Positions 1 through 14,200 of a stretch of 64,000 nt of DNA are shown in pieces (positions within the stretch are counted from its first letter, which is position 1; every line of letters begins with the position of its first letter). Source of the stretch: Epiperipatus broadwayi (taxonomy: Eukaryota; Onychophora; Udeonychophora; Euonychophora; Peripatidae). The notes beneath the pieces are model-generated. The model saw only the letters and a list, made by a program, of their open reading frames with translations. It searched no databases and was not told where the DNA came from. The position numbers were made by a program, and so were the translations under genes. The DNA is taken from NCBI GenBank assembly GCA_028023455.1, contig JAQFVV010006200.1, positions 3,667,738-3,731,737 of the forward strand. The letters run 5' to 3'.

Positions 1-42
1 CATTGAGTGGTCTGAAGTCTCTGCATTGCTGTTGTGCATTAA
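1..42 (-). mobile_element. LINE-A fragment cut by window edge
   Basis: TGAGTGGTCTGAAGTCTCTG matches, with one change, the piece near 48345-48364 inside the full LINE-A copy on the minus strand. The element must continue to the left of the window or be a small truncated remnant. Confidence 0.45.
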
Positions 43-2233
43 TTGAGTATATTTAAAATTAACTTATTGTTGCTCAAAAATGATAAGATTGTTGTTATGA
101 CTGGCGATATTCAAGATTAATGTATTGGAGGGCAATGAATATACACATGATCGACAAGTTTTTCATAAAAACAAATGAATTCCAATAGCATTAATATATA
201 ATTAGTAGGAGCAGTAACATATTTAATATCATTTCATGGGAATTATATAATCTAATGAATACATATGCATATAATTCATTAACAAGATAAATCATACCTA
301 ATATCACAAAGTTTGAATCATCCACATCCTTAGCTTACACCAGAATTCATAAAGTTTACACTTAGGATCAATAATATATCATAAACTAAATATCTCTAAC
401 TTGTCTATACTTTAAATATGTCAATGCATCAACACCAGCCAATTCCCACACATAAACCTGAATAATCCTCTGATGATTGAATATCATTAGGAAAAAATAT
501 CAAATGCCCACATATTAATTTATAAACCATTTATATATCTCCAATTTTATTACCTTAGTTTGCAATGAAGAACTATGCTAAAATATTCAATATGTTTAAT
601 AAAATAAAAGTCAGTATTTTGCAGCATTGTTTCTATATTTCAATGTTACACAAATAAAACATTTTAAAGTTTTCTTTTATTAATAAGAATTTTAGCAAAT
701 CATATACATATGTTACTAAACTTCAAATTTAATAATTATCACAGAATTAATGATTATGTATAAAAATAACTAAATAATGATTATAGAGAAAAAAATTTAT
801 GATGAAAAATTCGTTTTAATATTTTAAAATTATAATTGAAATGTAGAAATTGTCTTTATTTTATTATCTAATTCAGTTGTTGTCTTTAATTAATGATTTG
901 TAAAGAAATGCCGTCAGAAGCAGTCTGTTGTGGAATCTGCTTTTAAGCCTATAATAATTTTCTGATAATAATAATAGTAATATGATCCTATATATCTTAA
1001 TGATGTACATTTTCAGTGGCTAATGATTTGAAAAAAATATATTAGTAACTTCATTACGGGATTGAATAGATCAAGTGTATCCATTTTAATGTCCGCAATC
1101 TGTCTTTTAGGATAGTACAGCGATGAAGCTAGCCATGCGTGGTGAAAATTTTATGAATTGACATTTTTTTTAAATACAAGCCAATAGAGAATGACCTAGT
1201 GCATATTCACACTTATTATTTACTTTTAGCTTATGTGCTTCCAAGAAAGTTGCTCTTATTAACAGCTGGCATAACAAATTATTTTCTAATTTCTAATTAA
1301 AATATTTACTAATAAATAATCACTATCAGTTTTATATAAATCAATATTTCTTCTATCTTAATAAAATTACAATAAATCAACTTGAATATTATACAGCAAA
1401 AATTGATTTTTAAGAGAAAAAGATATCTCTATAAAATTATCAATAAATTAACTATTAGATTTCAACTAAACAAAAGATGCATAATGTATTTTACAACTGT
1501 AAAAAGTAATAATAATAATAATAAAAAACCTTTAACTACACCCACTGATAGATCTTATTTATATTACACAATTTTTTTAATACCCTCCCCTCCAGATATA
1601 TTTTAATGAGACACAAATGAAATACATATTCCATATGGAATATCATTTCAATACTAAATTCTCAATTTCTATATCCATGGTTTAAATTATATGCAATTCA
1701 AAATAATTTAAAAAAAAAAAAATAGTACACACTAAGTAATATGTATGCACAGTTATATAAATTGTGTAGTAGGTATTCAGTATTTGTGAAACCAAATGTT
1801 TCAGAGATGGAGGAACTACTATATTACATTGAAAAATTTGTAATATGTATTATGTATTTATTAGAATATTTGCAAGTGCGTTAAAATTAAAAAAAAAAAA
1901 TCCTATCTTATCATATGAATGATGACAATTTCTTTTATGCTTTATAATTTGATTCAGCTTATATAAGTTTGTGGATTGCAATTTAATTTAGAATTTTGGG
2001 TTTTCTGATGAAACTTTTTTGGGGGGTGGGGGGTGATTTTATTTTAAATGTTAATACTTTGCATTATGATAGATTATACTGATTTCATTTCACACACCAT
2101 AGAAGTTGCAGTTTAAGATGTGATATAAATACAAAAGTTAATTTTTATTGTAGTCAGTATTATTTGATTTTGCATAATCTATCAATAGATAATAAATTCA
2201 CTAATTTAAACTTATATATTTTAATTCGTACAG
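43..2233. other. AT-rich non-coding, probable TSC2 intron
   Basis: Mostly A/T runs and short simple repeats. The stretch near 1105-1145 (GATAGTACAGCGATGAAGCT) is GC-richer and preceded by TCTTTTAG, but it has no convincing donor. No gene or named repeat. Confidence 0.5.
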
Positions 2234-2283
2234 CTGCATATGAAGAAGCAACAGTTGAAGTGGCACAGGAAGCTGGCAGGAGA
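2234..2283 (+). CDS. TSC2: tentative upstream TSC2 exon
   Basis: The 50-bp stretch is preceded by a CAG acceptor at 2231-2233 and followed by a donor beginning at 2284 (GTAAGT). Read in the phase that reaches the next exon it gives [16 protein letters not shown] and ends on a codon boundary, which fits the phase-0 start at 12845 (EHEKESESE). It is GC-richer than its surroundings. I cannot match these residues to a named tuberin segment, so it could be an alternative exon or a chance open stretch. The intron to the next exon would be 10.6 kb, similar to other introns in the gene. Confidence 0.5.
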
Positions 2284-5200
2284 GTAAGTAGAAAATCTAT
2301 TACGAAGTACTATTGACTATATTAAGCCTATAGATCTAATTTTTTTGATTTTATCTTTTGTAACTTATAAACAACCTATATAGATGATTGAATTCAACAT
2401 TTTATTTATATATTGGATTATTCAGAGTCTGTGATATTGCATAATTAATTGTTTAGGAGATTATATCATGTTCAAACACCATAATTGCTAATTTAGCATT
2501 TAACAGTGCCAATCAGTCTTAACATGTTTTTTTTTTCAGCTTATATTAGTCAGTTTGAAAATTGATTATGAAAACTTAAACCCTGATTATATCATACTGC
2601 CACCTTTGCTAAATTGCACAAAGCAAAATATTTATTTAATTTTAAATTTAGTTGCTTAAGTAAATCATGTGACTTTCTAAAACTTGAGTTATAAGTTGAA
2701 TACAATAGTTTCATTCAGTTTTTTTGAAATCAGATTTTTTTATTTACTTCACTCATCTGAGAATCAGTCCAGGAATCTTTAGCTCTGGGTTCATGGCACC
2801 AATCTGTAAAAATGCTAAGGATTATGATTAATTCCTCCATTTCTTATATCTATTCAATAACATAGACAAATCTTGTACTTATGCTCTGTTTTTTAAATGA
2901 TTTTTTGTTTTTTGGATATATTTGATAACTTTTCATGTGACCATGTATTTTTTTTTTGATGTTAATTATAATAATAATTAATCTGGTGATAAAAACATTA
3001 TATTCTCTAATATTGTGGAGCAAAGGTAGAGCGAATGAAGTAAGAGATATATTTTTCAAAATGTAAGATAATCTTGTAATATTGGTAATAATTCTAGGGT
3101 TATTTTTTTTGTCAAAATTAAGATTAATACATCAAATAGAGCCTGAATATTAATACAAGTTCCAAGAAATTAAGATGTTGCTTATAATTTTAGAGCTATG
3201 ATGAAAAGCTGTCATGAGAAAAATGAATATTTCCAGTTGATTTTTAAGATTATAAAATTATGTTGAACAAAATGTTAGAAGTTATAAATCTATTTTAAGT
3301 CTCAAAGAAATGAAACAAATTATAGGATTATACAAATAATGCTTATTTTGAAATAATAATCAAATAATAAGTCAGTCATGATATAATGTGAAATTAGAGC
3401 ACCAAAAATGGCAACTTAATATTTGATCATGGACCTTTAGCTTTAGTGTTATTCTATCAATTTATTATTTGTTATGGTAATTAACTTCATTGTACTTTTA
3501 CACAGAGGATATTTGTATTAGTTTTTTTTAAACAGTTATGATAGGGATATTTGAATAAAATTTTAATAGGCAAAATGAATTATTTAATTTTTTCGTTCAT
3601 TTTTTTCTTGTTGTCATGGCTTCAATTATAAATTATTCATTATTTTTTTAATTAATGTTGCAGTTGAAACAGTTGCGTATTTATTTGGTGGCAGTTTTTT
3701 TAAATTTGTCAAGTATTTTTTTTTACTATTTTGTAAAATTTAATATACTAATATTTTATGTTTTAAAAAGTTTATATTTTTGCACTTTTAATTTTCTCTA
3801 CTTTTAATATGAAGAGTTTTGTAATATGATCATTAACACATCCACCTGGCTTTGCTCACAATATGAAGTTCAATTCCTGATCAAGCAATCTTGAAGTTTT
3901 TTTAGGTCATAAATAGACTTAGGATATTTCTTTTAAGATGGCCATTAGTCAACTTAGTTTGTCTCCAATTGAGTATCAAACTATTTCTAGATAGAGAATA
4001 AAGATCCTAGAATGTTCTTGGAATTGGACAGATGAGTGTTAGTCTGCTGATTGTAAAAATAAAAAATATAATTATTTTATGATGCAGCTTCACTACTGGT
4101 AGGAAAAATGTTACATTTTTATGGTGCTGAATCTTTTCTTTACTTTTATTATGAATTTGTTTTGAAATTTAATTTTAATTGGTTTATAAATAATAGCTAT
4201 TTGTATCACTCATTTTATTTATTTGTAAAATAAATAATTTTTTTTCTCTCATAATATATATACATGCTTATTAAATTACATGTACATTATTTTAAAAGCA
4301 TTTGATTAGGAATATTCTATTTGTATGAAAATTTTAATTACTATGTATATAAAATTAGGTGGTTAGTTGCTTGAAGATTGTGATATTCGAGCACTCAAAT
4401 AACCAATTAAGCACAACAGTTTTATTCAATTGATCCAGCTGACATTTTTTTTAATAGATTTTTTTAGTTGACAATTTATTCAGAAACCTTTAGCTCTTAA
4501 GACTGCTGCTCTACTACTGTACTAAAGTACTTAGGGTATATATATATTTATATCATCATTTTCAACCATTATCGATTTACTGGAGGATGAAGATATCTCT
4601 GAATTTAATTCAGTTATTCTGATCATCTCCACATAACATCAGTAAAAACTTTCTTATTTTATTCATTCATTTCATGTGGTCTCTTTCTAGATCTTTTAGA
4701 ATCTTTTTTGGGATCCAATTTAAAATTTCTACTGTTCTTTTAGTATCATTTCTTCTAGAAATATGTCCAACCCAGTTCCATTTTAGTCTTAATTCTTTCA
4801 AATATATATTTTTGTTCTCTCACTTCTGTAGTTTGATTTTGATCTCTTTATTTCTCCTATCTTTCCATACTTTATTAAGTAGTCCAAAATCTGTGCATTG
4901 CTCTTCTGTTAAATGTCCAAGTCTCAGATTCATAAATAAGAATTGATAAAACACTATCTATTACAAAAATCTTTCTTTTCAAAACACATAAACATATTTC
5001 CTTTTAATACTAAGTTATTTCTAGCAAAAGCATTCCATCCAAAATTCGTTTTATGATTAATTTCATGAATTATGTTTCCAGCTGTACTAATAATCTGACC
5101 AAAGTATTTGTAGTTATTAACTTCTAATTCCTGATGATTAATTTTTATTTTCGTTTTCTAACAAAATCCATTGGACATTAAAATATTTTAATAGTTTAGT

Positions 5201-8200
5201 ATTTATGCTTAAACTTACTACAACTCTTGCAACATTTTCTAAAGCTATGAAGCATTATTTGTAAAAACAATCACATCATCTGCCAAGTCTAGATGACTTA
5301 AATAATTTCTATTTATTTTTATTCCCTTAGCTTCCCATTTTAATTTTCAAAATACTTCTTGTAAAACTCTTGCAAAAGATTTTTGGAAACATAGAATCAC
5401 CCTGTGTATATATACTCTTATCAATGTTAATCTTTTTGTTGTCACCACACATTATAATATCTCCAATTGTATTTTGATAATTATTCTTCAGAATATGATA
5501 TTATTTTAGTTTACAGGTTGTTAATTGAAAGCTTTAATTAATGTAAAAATACTTATGGAATCAAATGTCTTTTCATTATCTACAAATCTAAAGCACCATG
5601 ACAGTTCATATTCATTGGTTCTTTCTATAATATCCCTCAATATTATTTGAATATCATTTCCTATGTAAAATCACTTTTAAACACAGCTGTTCTTTTGATT
5701 AGTAAGAATCTAGAATTTGTTGTAACCAAGTTGTAATTTTCTTGATAAAGATTTTATATAGAACCAATAAAAGACTGATAGGTCTGTAATTTCTAATATC
5801 TTCTTTACCATCTTTCTTAAATATAAATATTACTACTGCATTCTTTTAGACATTAGATATATAGTTTCATTAAAAATTGTCTATTTCTTTACTAAGTCTA
5901 CTTTTTTAAAATATCAATAATAATTTCACCATTTCCTGGTGCTTTTCTCTTCTACATACATTTTATTACTTGTTCCACCTCTTCATTTAAAATATTTGGC
6001 AATTAAGAAAATGCAATAAAAATAGGGAATACTTTTTTTATTATTATTTTATTACTATATAGTTTTTTTTTTTAAAATAAAACTCTTCAACACATTTTGT
6101 GATATCATCTTTTTTTTTTACAAATAATTCTGTCTTTTTTTTTTTTATTGCTGAAATAACTTTCTTTCCAATACCAAGATGTTTTCTAATACTTATGAGA
6201 CTTATTTTCTTTTATAGTTTTCCGGGTCAATTCACAATTATGTTTTCTTATATCATTGTTAACTTTTTTTTGTATTATTGTATTTACAAATGTCTAGACA
6301 TTCAATTCTTCTTAGTAGATTGCCTTGTCTCAGTATAAAATTTACTGGTAATTTTTTTTGTTGTAGCTGCTATCTGTTGCAGTTTTCAATAAAGTATCAG
6401 CTATTTTTTTATTGATTTCAGTCAACTCTGAAATATATTCATAGTGTGTTGATATTTTAAAAGCAATTTGCAAGTTCAAATTTAAATTCATTAGTATTTC
6501 TGAAGATTTCAAATATCATCTATTGACTTTTATAAGTTTTTATCTAGTTTTGCATTAACATGTTATCTTATATCTTACTAACTGATGGATCACTTCTTTC
6601 TTGAAGCTATTAAAAACATTACTATCTTGAAATATATATTTTATGTTAGTCAAAATATAATACAATTCTGCTGTACTTTCATTTGGATGCTTTCATGTCT
6701 ATTTCTATTTAGCTTTTTTTTTGCAAAGAAAGAATTTATAATATACAGTTCTTTTTTTGCTAATTCCATAAAGCTATAATATCTAATATAATAACTAAAT
6801 TCACCCACAGACTTTTATCTTTCAATTAATTACCATTTGTGGCATCAAAGTTTCCCAAGATAATTTTAAGATGCTGTAGTTTGACCAAAGACATTTTGTA
6901 CATCCATATAAAAATTCTCTACTTTTTCTTGCCAATAAGAATTTGTTGAGGCATAAGCCAGATTATCTGTATTTGATAACTTCCATTAATTTGAATAATT
7001 AATCTTGCTGTTCTGTTTGATATATCATCAATCTCTATAATATTGTTTTTCCACTTTTTATTTATAATGAATCCCACACCACTCTTGCTTTCAATATTTG
7101 TGTCTTAAAGTACATTTTCACTTTTTAAATCAATTGTCTCTTCACACTCTTCTTAGTTCACCAAAGTCCAATAATGTTCCATTTAATATTAGATACTTTT
7201 TATTCCAATTCATATAATTTTTCTTTATTTGAAGGTTTGTCATTGAATAGCAGCCAGGATCCATTAATAGGGTAATCTTAGCATCTTCTGCTTTTGGCTA
7301 CCAACCACTGTCTTGACTGATAACTTTACCATTTTTTAAAAATAGGGGCCATAATTTAATTTTGTCTGTTATGATTATAAATATCTAAAAAAAAAAAAAA
7401 TTCATACACACTTTCACTCTGCCTTCAAAAAAATGAGCAGTGCATCCATGTTTTTTTATTATATGAATATTTGCATATTTAAATAACAGCTGCAACAAGA
7501 AGAATGTATGATCATTCCAGATCTTTTTGTTGCATTGAAAGCAACTGGGAACTGTGTCACAATCCTATTAAATCCACAGTGGCACTCTTATATGATGACA
7601 ATGATATTTTGAACAAATGGAAGAAATATTTTGATTGTCTTTTGAATAATGATACAAGAATTGAGATGACAACTTTTAATGAAATAGTCATTTTATCTAT
7701 TAATTTAGATTTGGATAAAGATATCCAATGTAGTGAAGTCAAAGCAGTTTTTCTTAGTCTTAAAAATGGAAAAGTTGCAGAACCTGATGAAATATTTTAT
7801 AGAGATATGATAGTTTCAAAAAAATTGGAATTTTTGAGGAATATATGGATCCATGAAATTGTGCCACCCAATTTAAGGATGCTTTTATTATTTCAATTTT
7901 TAAAAACAAAGGGAATAGACAATGTTGCAATAATTATTGTGGAATATGATTATTATTCAATCTAGCAAAGGTACTTTCAAGAATTTTGTTAAATAGGTTG
8001 CTTCCAGTTATAGATGAATGATTAGTCTGGATTCAGTATGGTTTTAGAGAATCAAGAAGCACTATAGAAATGTTTTTGTTGCCAGGCAAATGTAGAAAAA
8101 TATCACGAACCAAGATGTGATATATATATATATATATTGCTTTTACAATTTGGTCAAGATATTTAATTCAGTTATATGGCATTTTTTGAAATTAGTTGAT

Positions 8201-11200
8201 TATCCAGTAAAATTTATTCATATTAAAAGCTTCTATATAATGAAATGAGAGAAAGTGTTATTATCATAAGTAAAAAAATCTGAGGCATTTGAAATGAAAA
8301 CTGATGGTAAACGAAAATGTGTGCTTCAATATTATTTTATTTTTTTTATGATAGTGGTCTTTGGAAGAAATTGTAGATGGCATAATGATGCAGGGATCAA
8401 GATAAAATATAGATTTGATGGTGGAATTGTAAATTTAAATTAACTAAAAGTTAAAACAAGAATTTCTTCTTGGATTCTGGATTTACTGTATGCTGATGAT
8501 TGTATTATTTTTTCCACTTCAAAAGGCAATTTACAGAATGTAATTAATGTTCAAAGAATTCAAGTTCTTCTGGATGGTTACAATTTAGAATATAAGTCAA
8601 TACTTTGGTAGTTTCATAAGTGAAGAGGTGAGATTAGATGTTGAATACAACACAGAGTCCATAATATTGCTGCTGCTTTTAATGAGTTAAAAGATAAAGT
8701 AATTAATTGAGTATAGAGGTGTTATTGTATCTAAATTAAAACATTAGAAAAGTTCCCTTTAAGGATGCTCCATAAGATCATAAAACCAATCATTATATAC
8801 TTTAATTTGCTGGATTGATATTATAGAGTTTACTATTGTAAAATCACATGTTCATTTGATTGGACATATAAACCCAATGAACAATATAATAAGATTTCTT
8901 AAAAGGGTATTTATATAGTGAACTTGAGTGTAGTTTTCATGAGAGAATTAGATCTATCTACACTATAAGAATTATTTCAAAGACTGTTTAAAGAAGCGCA
9001 ATGTCAGTTGAGTGGACAAGAGCTGAGCACATTAAACCTCCCAATGTGCAGTAAAAAAATGTCAAAATTTAGCATTTATTTGCATGTTTATTTATAAAAT
9101 ATATAATGAAATATTTTAGAACATAACTTAAAATAATAACAAAACTCTATAATAATAATTTGTTTTCTATTTTTTCATATCATTCTTTATAAATTATGAT
9201 ATATTCAAATTTTATAAACTTTGTCTAGGCTTATCTGTTTTTCTGACAAGATATAATGCTAAATTTTTATTAAATTTTCTAAATGTTCGTTATCTAGCTT
9301 ATTACAGGATTTTGATTTTATTGCTTTCGATTGTGATTTGTAAAAATATGTACATTGAAATTCAATTATAAATTTTTTGTACTTCAGAAAAAGTAAGGGA
9401 AATAGATTAGAAAAATGTATTTTATTAGATTGCTAACTGACAAGTGAAAATATTTACGTAATTGTAATAAGAAAATTATATTTGGTGTATTTGCTAATTA
9501 CAAATATTTCTTTGATACAATAGAAGTTGAACTTATTAATTAAAAAATACAAAGATTAAAAACAAGACTGATAACAACCAAGAATGAACTCTGGATTGCC
9601 AGAGGCCAATCTGTTTGTATAAATAGTTTGTGCAGCAAAGTCTAAGGTTCTCATTCCAGTGGATTTCTCGAGTGAACTGTTGGTAGAAGTTTTTTAATGG
9701 ACAGTAGCTGAAAGAAGCATAAGTGACAGTGCAGTGCTCAGTGCAAAACCAATGTGATCGCGAGCAATTGCTGAATGGAGCCAAAATGTTTGGAAACTGA
9801 GGCTGGAGAAAAGGTATCCAATTGTTAAACACATTGTGGGAAGTGAACTTTAAGTGAACTGTGTATACTTTTTTGTGTGTATTAATAATTTGTCACTATT
9901 AATTACATTTTTATATTTATTGATTTATTTTGTTGTATTATTCATTGATTTATTTGTTAGTATTCGGAGTGCCTGTATTTGAATACACAACAAGTTGGCA
10001 TAGTTGACAGGATTCAAACCTGTGTGGGAAATCCCAGACCACCAAAACACACTGCCAGATTAGCATTAGGAAGCAGGAGGCAATGGATAGGCAAATTGAT
10101 AAAACAGTATGGACCCACATTAAAGGTTGGCTAAAGAATGTGGATATGGTGATTATGTAGATGAAATTCTGTTAGACCAATTAATCTGGGGCATGTCGGA
10201 GGATAGACTTTGACAAAAACTGCTTGCTGTTGCAGAATTAAATTTTGAAGAAGCCATTAAAAAGGGAGTGGCTCATGAATTCATTGTGGAACAGGCAACA
10301 CTATTTAGTAATGAAAATTAGAACAAAATAACAGTTTATCAGATGGAGAATGAAACAGAAATTAAAAATAATTTCTTTGTGAACAAAGGTTTTAGAAAAC
10401 AAATTAAGTGTTTTTGCTAATGCAGAAATATTATTTTATTTTGTAATCAAAAATTGAAGTAAATGTTATAAATAATTTAAATCAAATTCACATTCATATA
10501 AAGTACTATAACTCCATCTATTTGCAAAATAAAGTAAACAAAATTCCCAGATGCAACAATGAAATTTAAAGTAAGAGTTTCATATTGTTATTTTACTCAA
10601 TGATACTTTTTCCTGTGCACTTATAGAAAGGAACATTCAAGAATTAATGGTTTCTGGATTGAAGCTTCATCCATTACTTATAATGCTCAAATAATGATTA
10701 ACCATTCGATTATTTAATGATATATTTAATGAATATTGTTTTCAGCCTTTGTATATCAACATTTATATTTTTGATTTTTTTTATTATTATTTATTATTTC
10801 TGTTCTAGGCATCCATTTAATTAGTTGCTGTAAAGGATTATAATAGAATAATTAATCTAGTAACATCTATTAAATTGTTAAAATTGACATATTTCTTCAG
10901 GACCAAAGTAAATTATTATGTGGGAGAAACAAAGAATTCAATTTATACCAGATTAATTCAACATAAATATGATAAGAGTTCACCTATTTATTTGCATTCA
11001 TTAGAAACAGGTCATAGGTTTGAAAAAGATTGTATAAAAATGATTAATTACACAAATAATAGAAGGGATAGGAAAATCAAAGAGGCAATCTTGATTAAGA
11101 GTATAAAACCAAGTCTTAATAGGGATTTCAGGGTAAGAACAATAATTTTATAAACAATTGTTAATAATAATAAGAATTTGAAAAATTTAAAAGAAAAAAG

Positions 11201-14200
11201 TTAAAGAAAATGGCAGTAGAAGGAGTGTTAAACAAATACAAATTTTGAATTTTTTTGTCAGTTGGATTTTGGAAATAGAATTAACAAGAGGTAAGTAATT
11301 TTTTATAATAAAAAAATAATTTGTAACGTGGGTAAAGTTAATTGATAGAAATATTTAATAAAATTAATACAAGATTAGAAGTTGATTTTATAATATAAGA
11401 AAAATGATAATTATATGCATGAAATAGTAAAATAAATGTTAAAGTTATAATTATTATATTAAACAATATTTTAAAAAATAAAATAAATTAATATAAAATA
11501 TTAATAAAATTATTTAAAAGGTAAAGTAATAAAATGGGAAATGATTATTTATACAGGTCATATTAAAATGTATAATTATTTTTGTTTATATTGTATATTC
11601 AATATGTGGATAAGTGTAATAGTTGTATAATTATATATTTGAATATTGTAGCCTTGATGATGACTGCAGGACAGTCGAAACTGTTAGTTTAATACAAATA
11701 AAAGTATTGATAAAGTGTCTAAAAAGGTGTAAATAGTATGATAAATTATTACAATTGAAATATGGGGAGAGGCAATATAGTAATAAGTGCATTCAAGTAC
11801 AGTGGAATTGCAAACTGTTATATTTTGTTCCAAGCTTTTCTCATTTACAAAAGTTTATAGCATATAATAACTGACATTTTGTTGATAAACATTGATTAGA
11901 GTAGAAAACTTATTGTTTATTGAACTGCACATGTACAGTACTTTTCAACATGCGTATATATATATATAATAAAGAACAAATATATATATAAAACCCGTTT
12001 TTTATAAGTATAATATGCATACATAAATTAAAATTATTATATAAACAAAATTTTTAAAAAATAATAGTAATGTAGTTATTAATAATAAATAGAGGGGACA
12101 TATACATATATATTTTACTGAGTGGGTGTTCACTTATGTATTCACTGAAACAATAAGAAAGAAAAACTATCATATTTTTATTTTTAAAATAAAATAAATA
12201 GAGAAATTGCTATTAAATAAATTTTGTATAGTATTCTTTTTTTTTTTTCAATAACTTATTTATTATCTAATAGAAATGTGATAGTGGCCTAGTTATCAAG
12301 AAATTAGAATATTTCTAATGGGTTTGATATTTTTAAGTCAAGATCAACTTTTAGTCTATTCAAAATTTTGTAAAACTTTTAGCATTATGCTCAGAAAATA
12401 TTTTATTATTCAAAATACTACTTATCAAATTCAGAAAAGATAATAAAAAAAGAATAAAATATATGTGCTTTCACCTAAGAAATTTTATTGTGTGTAGTGT
12501 TCCAAGATGGAAAATGGCTATTAGCATATTGTAAAATCTATTTATAAATTTTACTTTTTTTAAAAAACATAATTGTGTACAGCATTCAGAAGGAAAAATG
12601 CCTGCTTGAGTATCATAAAATTTGAAAATATTAATGTTTTTTTTTTGTTAGTTTATTTACATTTTTGTTTGTTTACATTTTGCTTTGGATGTTATTTCAG
12701 AATATGTATGTGAATCAAAGTGATTATTTTTAAGTTTTGCAATGGATTCATAAAACTTTTTAGGGAGAAATTTTAAACAATGTATAAAGGTTATTTTATT
12801 TAAAATATTTTTGGCATTAATGTTAACCTTTTTCTTTTTCCAAGGAGCATGAGAAGGAATCAGAGTCAGAAGTAAAAAGTCCTTTACATAAATCTAATTC
12901 TTCTCCTGAACTCTCCGCCAGCTCTTCTGATCTCAGTATAGTTTCAACTCCACCATCAGCAGTAGGAGCAATAGCTAAAGTTAAAACTGTTGCTGCTTCC
13001 CATCCTAAAATGCTAACAAGAGAGAGGGCTGTAGATCAACCAGATAAATCTAAAAAAAAAGTTTCTCATACTGTGAAAAAGGTCTTATCAGTAGATAGAT
13101 CTGAATCACCAAAGAAAGAACGCTCAGATTCTTTTTATACTTTTCGCAAAATTGAAGACAAGCCAGAAGAAAAACATTCACCACGTTTAGAACACAAAAC
13201 TGCAAAGGAGGCAGAATCAAGCCCCCAATCACCTTCTGTGAAGGTAAAATCTAGAGCAAGTACAATCTCAGTCATGACTCCCACTATGTCTCGCAAGAAA
13301 GAAGATACTAGTTCAGGTGATGGAAATGATCGTATTGCTGGAGGAAAGGAAGCTGTTCGTTCAGGAATAAATCCTAGGTAAAAAAAAAATATTTAAATTT
13401 TTTTTAATTACTTGGAACTTTTTAAAAAAATATTGAAAATCTTTTACAGTTTTGTGTTTCTTCAGTTGTATCATTCACCATCTGGAAATATCAATGATCG
13501 TCCATTGTTGCTGCCAAAAACAGAAGTAAGTATTTAATGCAATTGATATCTCAGATATTTAATTACTAGTTGATATAACTTTTATAAAGAATTATCATAT
13601 TTAAAACTTGTTGGAAGTTATTGCTCTTAATGATTGATAAAATGCTCATTGCCAAATGATTCTGGAATTAAAAATTCTACTTCCCATTAAATTATTTAAT
13701 ATATATCTATATATCATATTGTTTTTTTTTTTTACTAAACTCATTATTAATTAAATTATTATAAATGATTTTGTTTTTAACTCGCATTTTAATTTTAAAT
13801 CCATTTCAATGCCATATCTATGCTCATTATATACACATTATGAACAGTTAAAAGCATTTTTTTTCTGTTAACAGATTTTAGCTAGAAAAATTAAAATAGT
13901 TGTGTGATTGGCCATATGGTAGTATTAATTATAAGTTTAGCAGATGAGTATAACATTTCATTCTATATCCATCACAGTTGATTCCAACCTTTTCCATAGA
14001 TTTCTGAAACATAAATAATTGTAAATTCTGTGTAATATATATGTTTAACATGTATATGTGCACCTGCAATGTAATGTAAATTTTCAAATATATAGTTTAA
14101 GATTCAGCAAAAATAATTAGCACTATTGAATAATGCAGTTATGAAAAAAACACTACAGTATTAAATAATGAAAGAGAGCAATTATGTCATTAATTGAATA

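Noticed and set aside
1105-1145. possible small TSC2 exon after TCTTTTAG at 1111
   Set aside because: The donor is weak, the frame does not fit a known tuberin block, and the stretch may belong to a SINE remnant.
4674-4946. 90-codon open frame on the + strand
   Set aside because: It is the antisense of the LINE-A copy 1 C-terminal region, so a shadow frame.
9536-9832. 98-codon open frame on the minus strand
   Set aside because: Lies within the putative Gypsy LTR with a TATA box on the other strand; no domain recognised.
9996-10054. tRNA-Ser gene or pseudogene on the minus strand
   Set aside because: Only the 3' half is present, with CCA encoded and a Gypsy gag remnant next to it; a primer-binding site explains this better.
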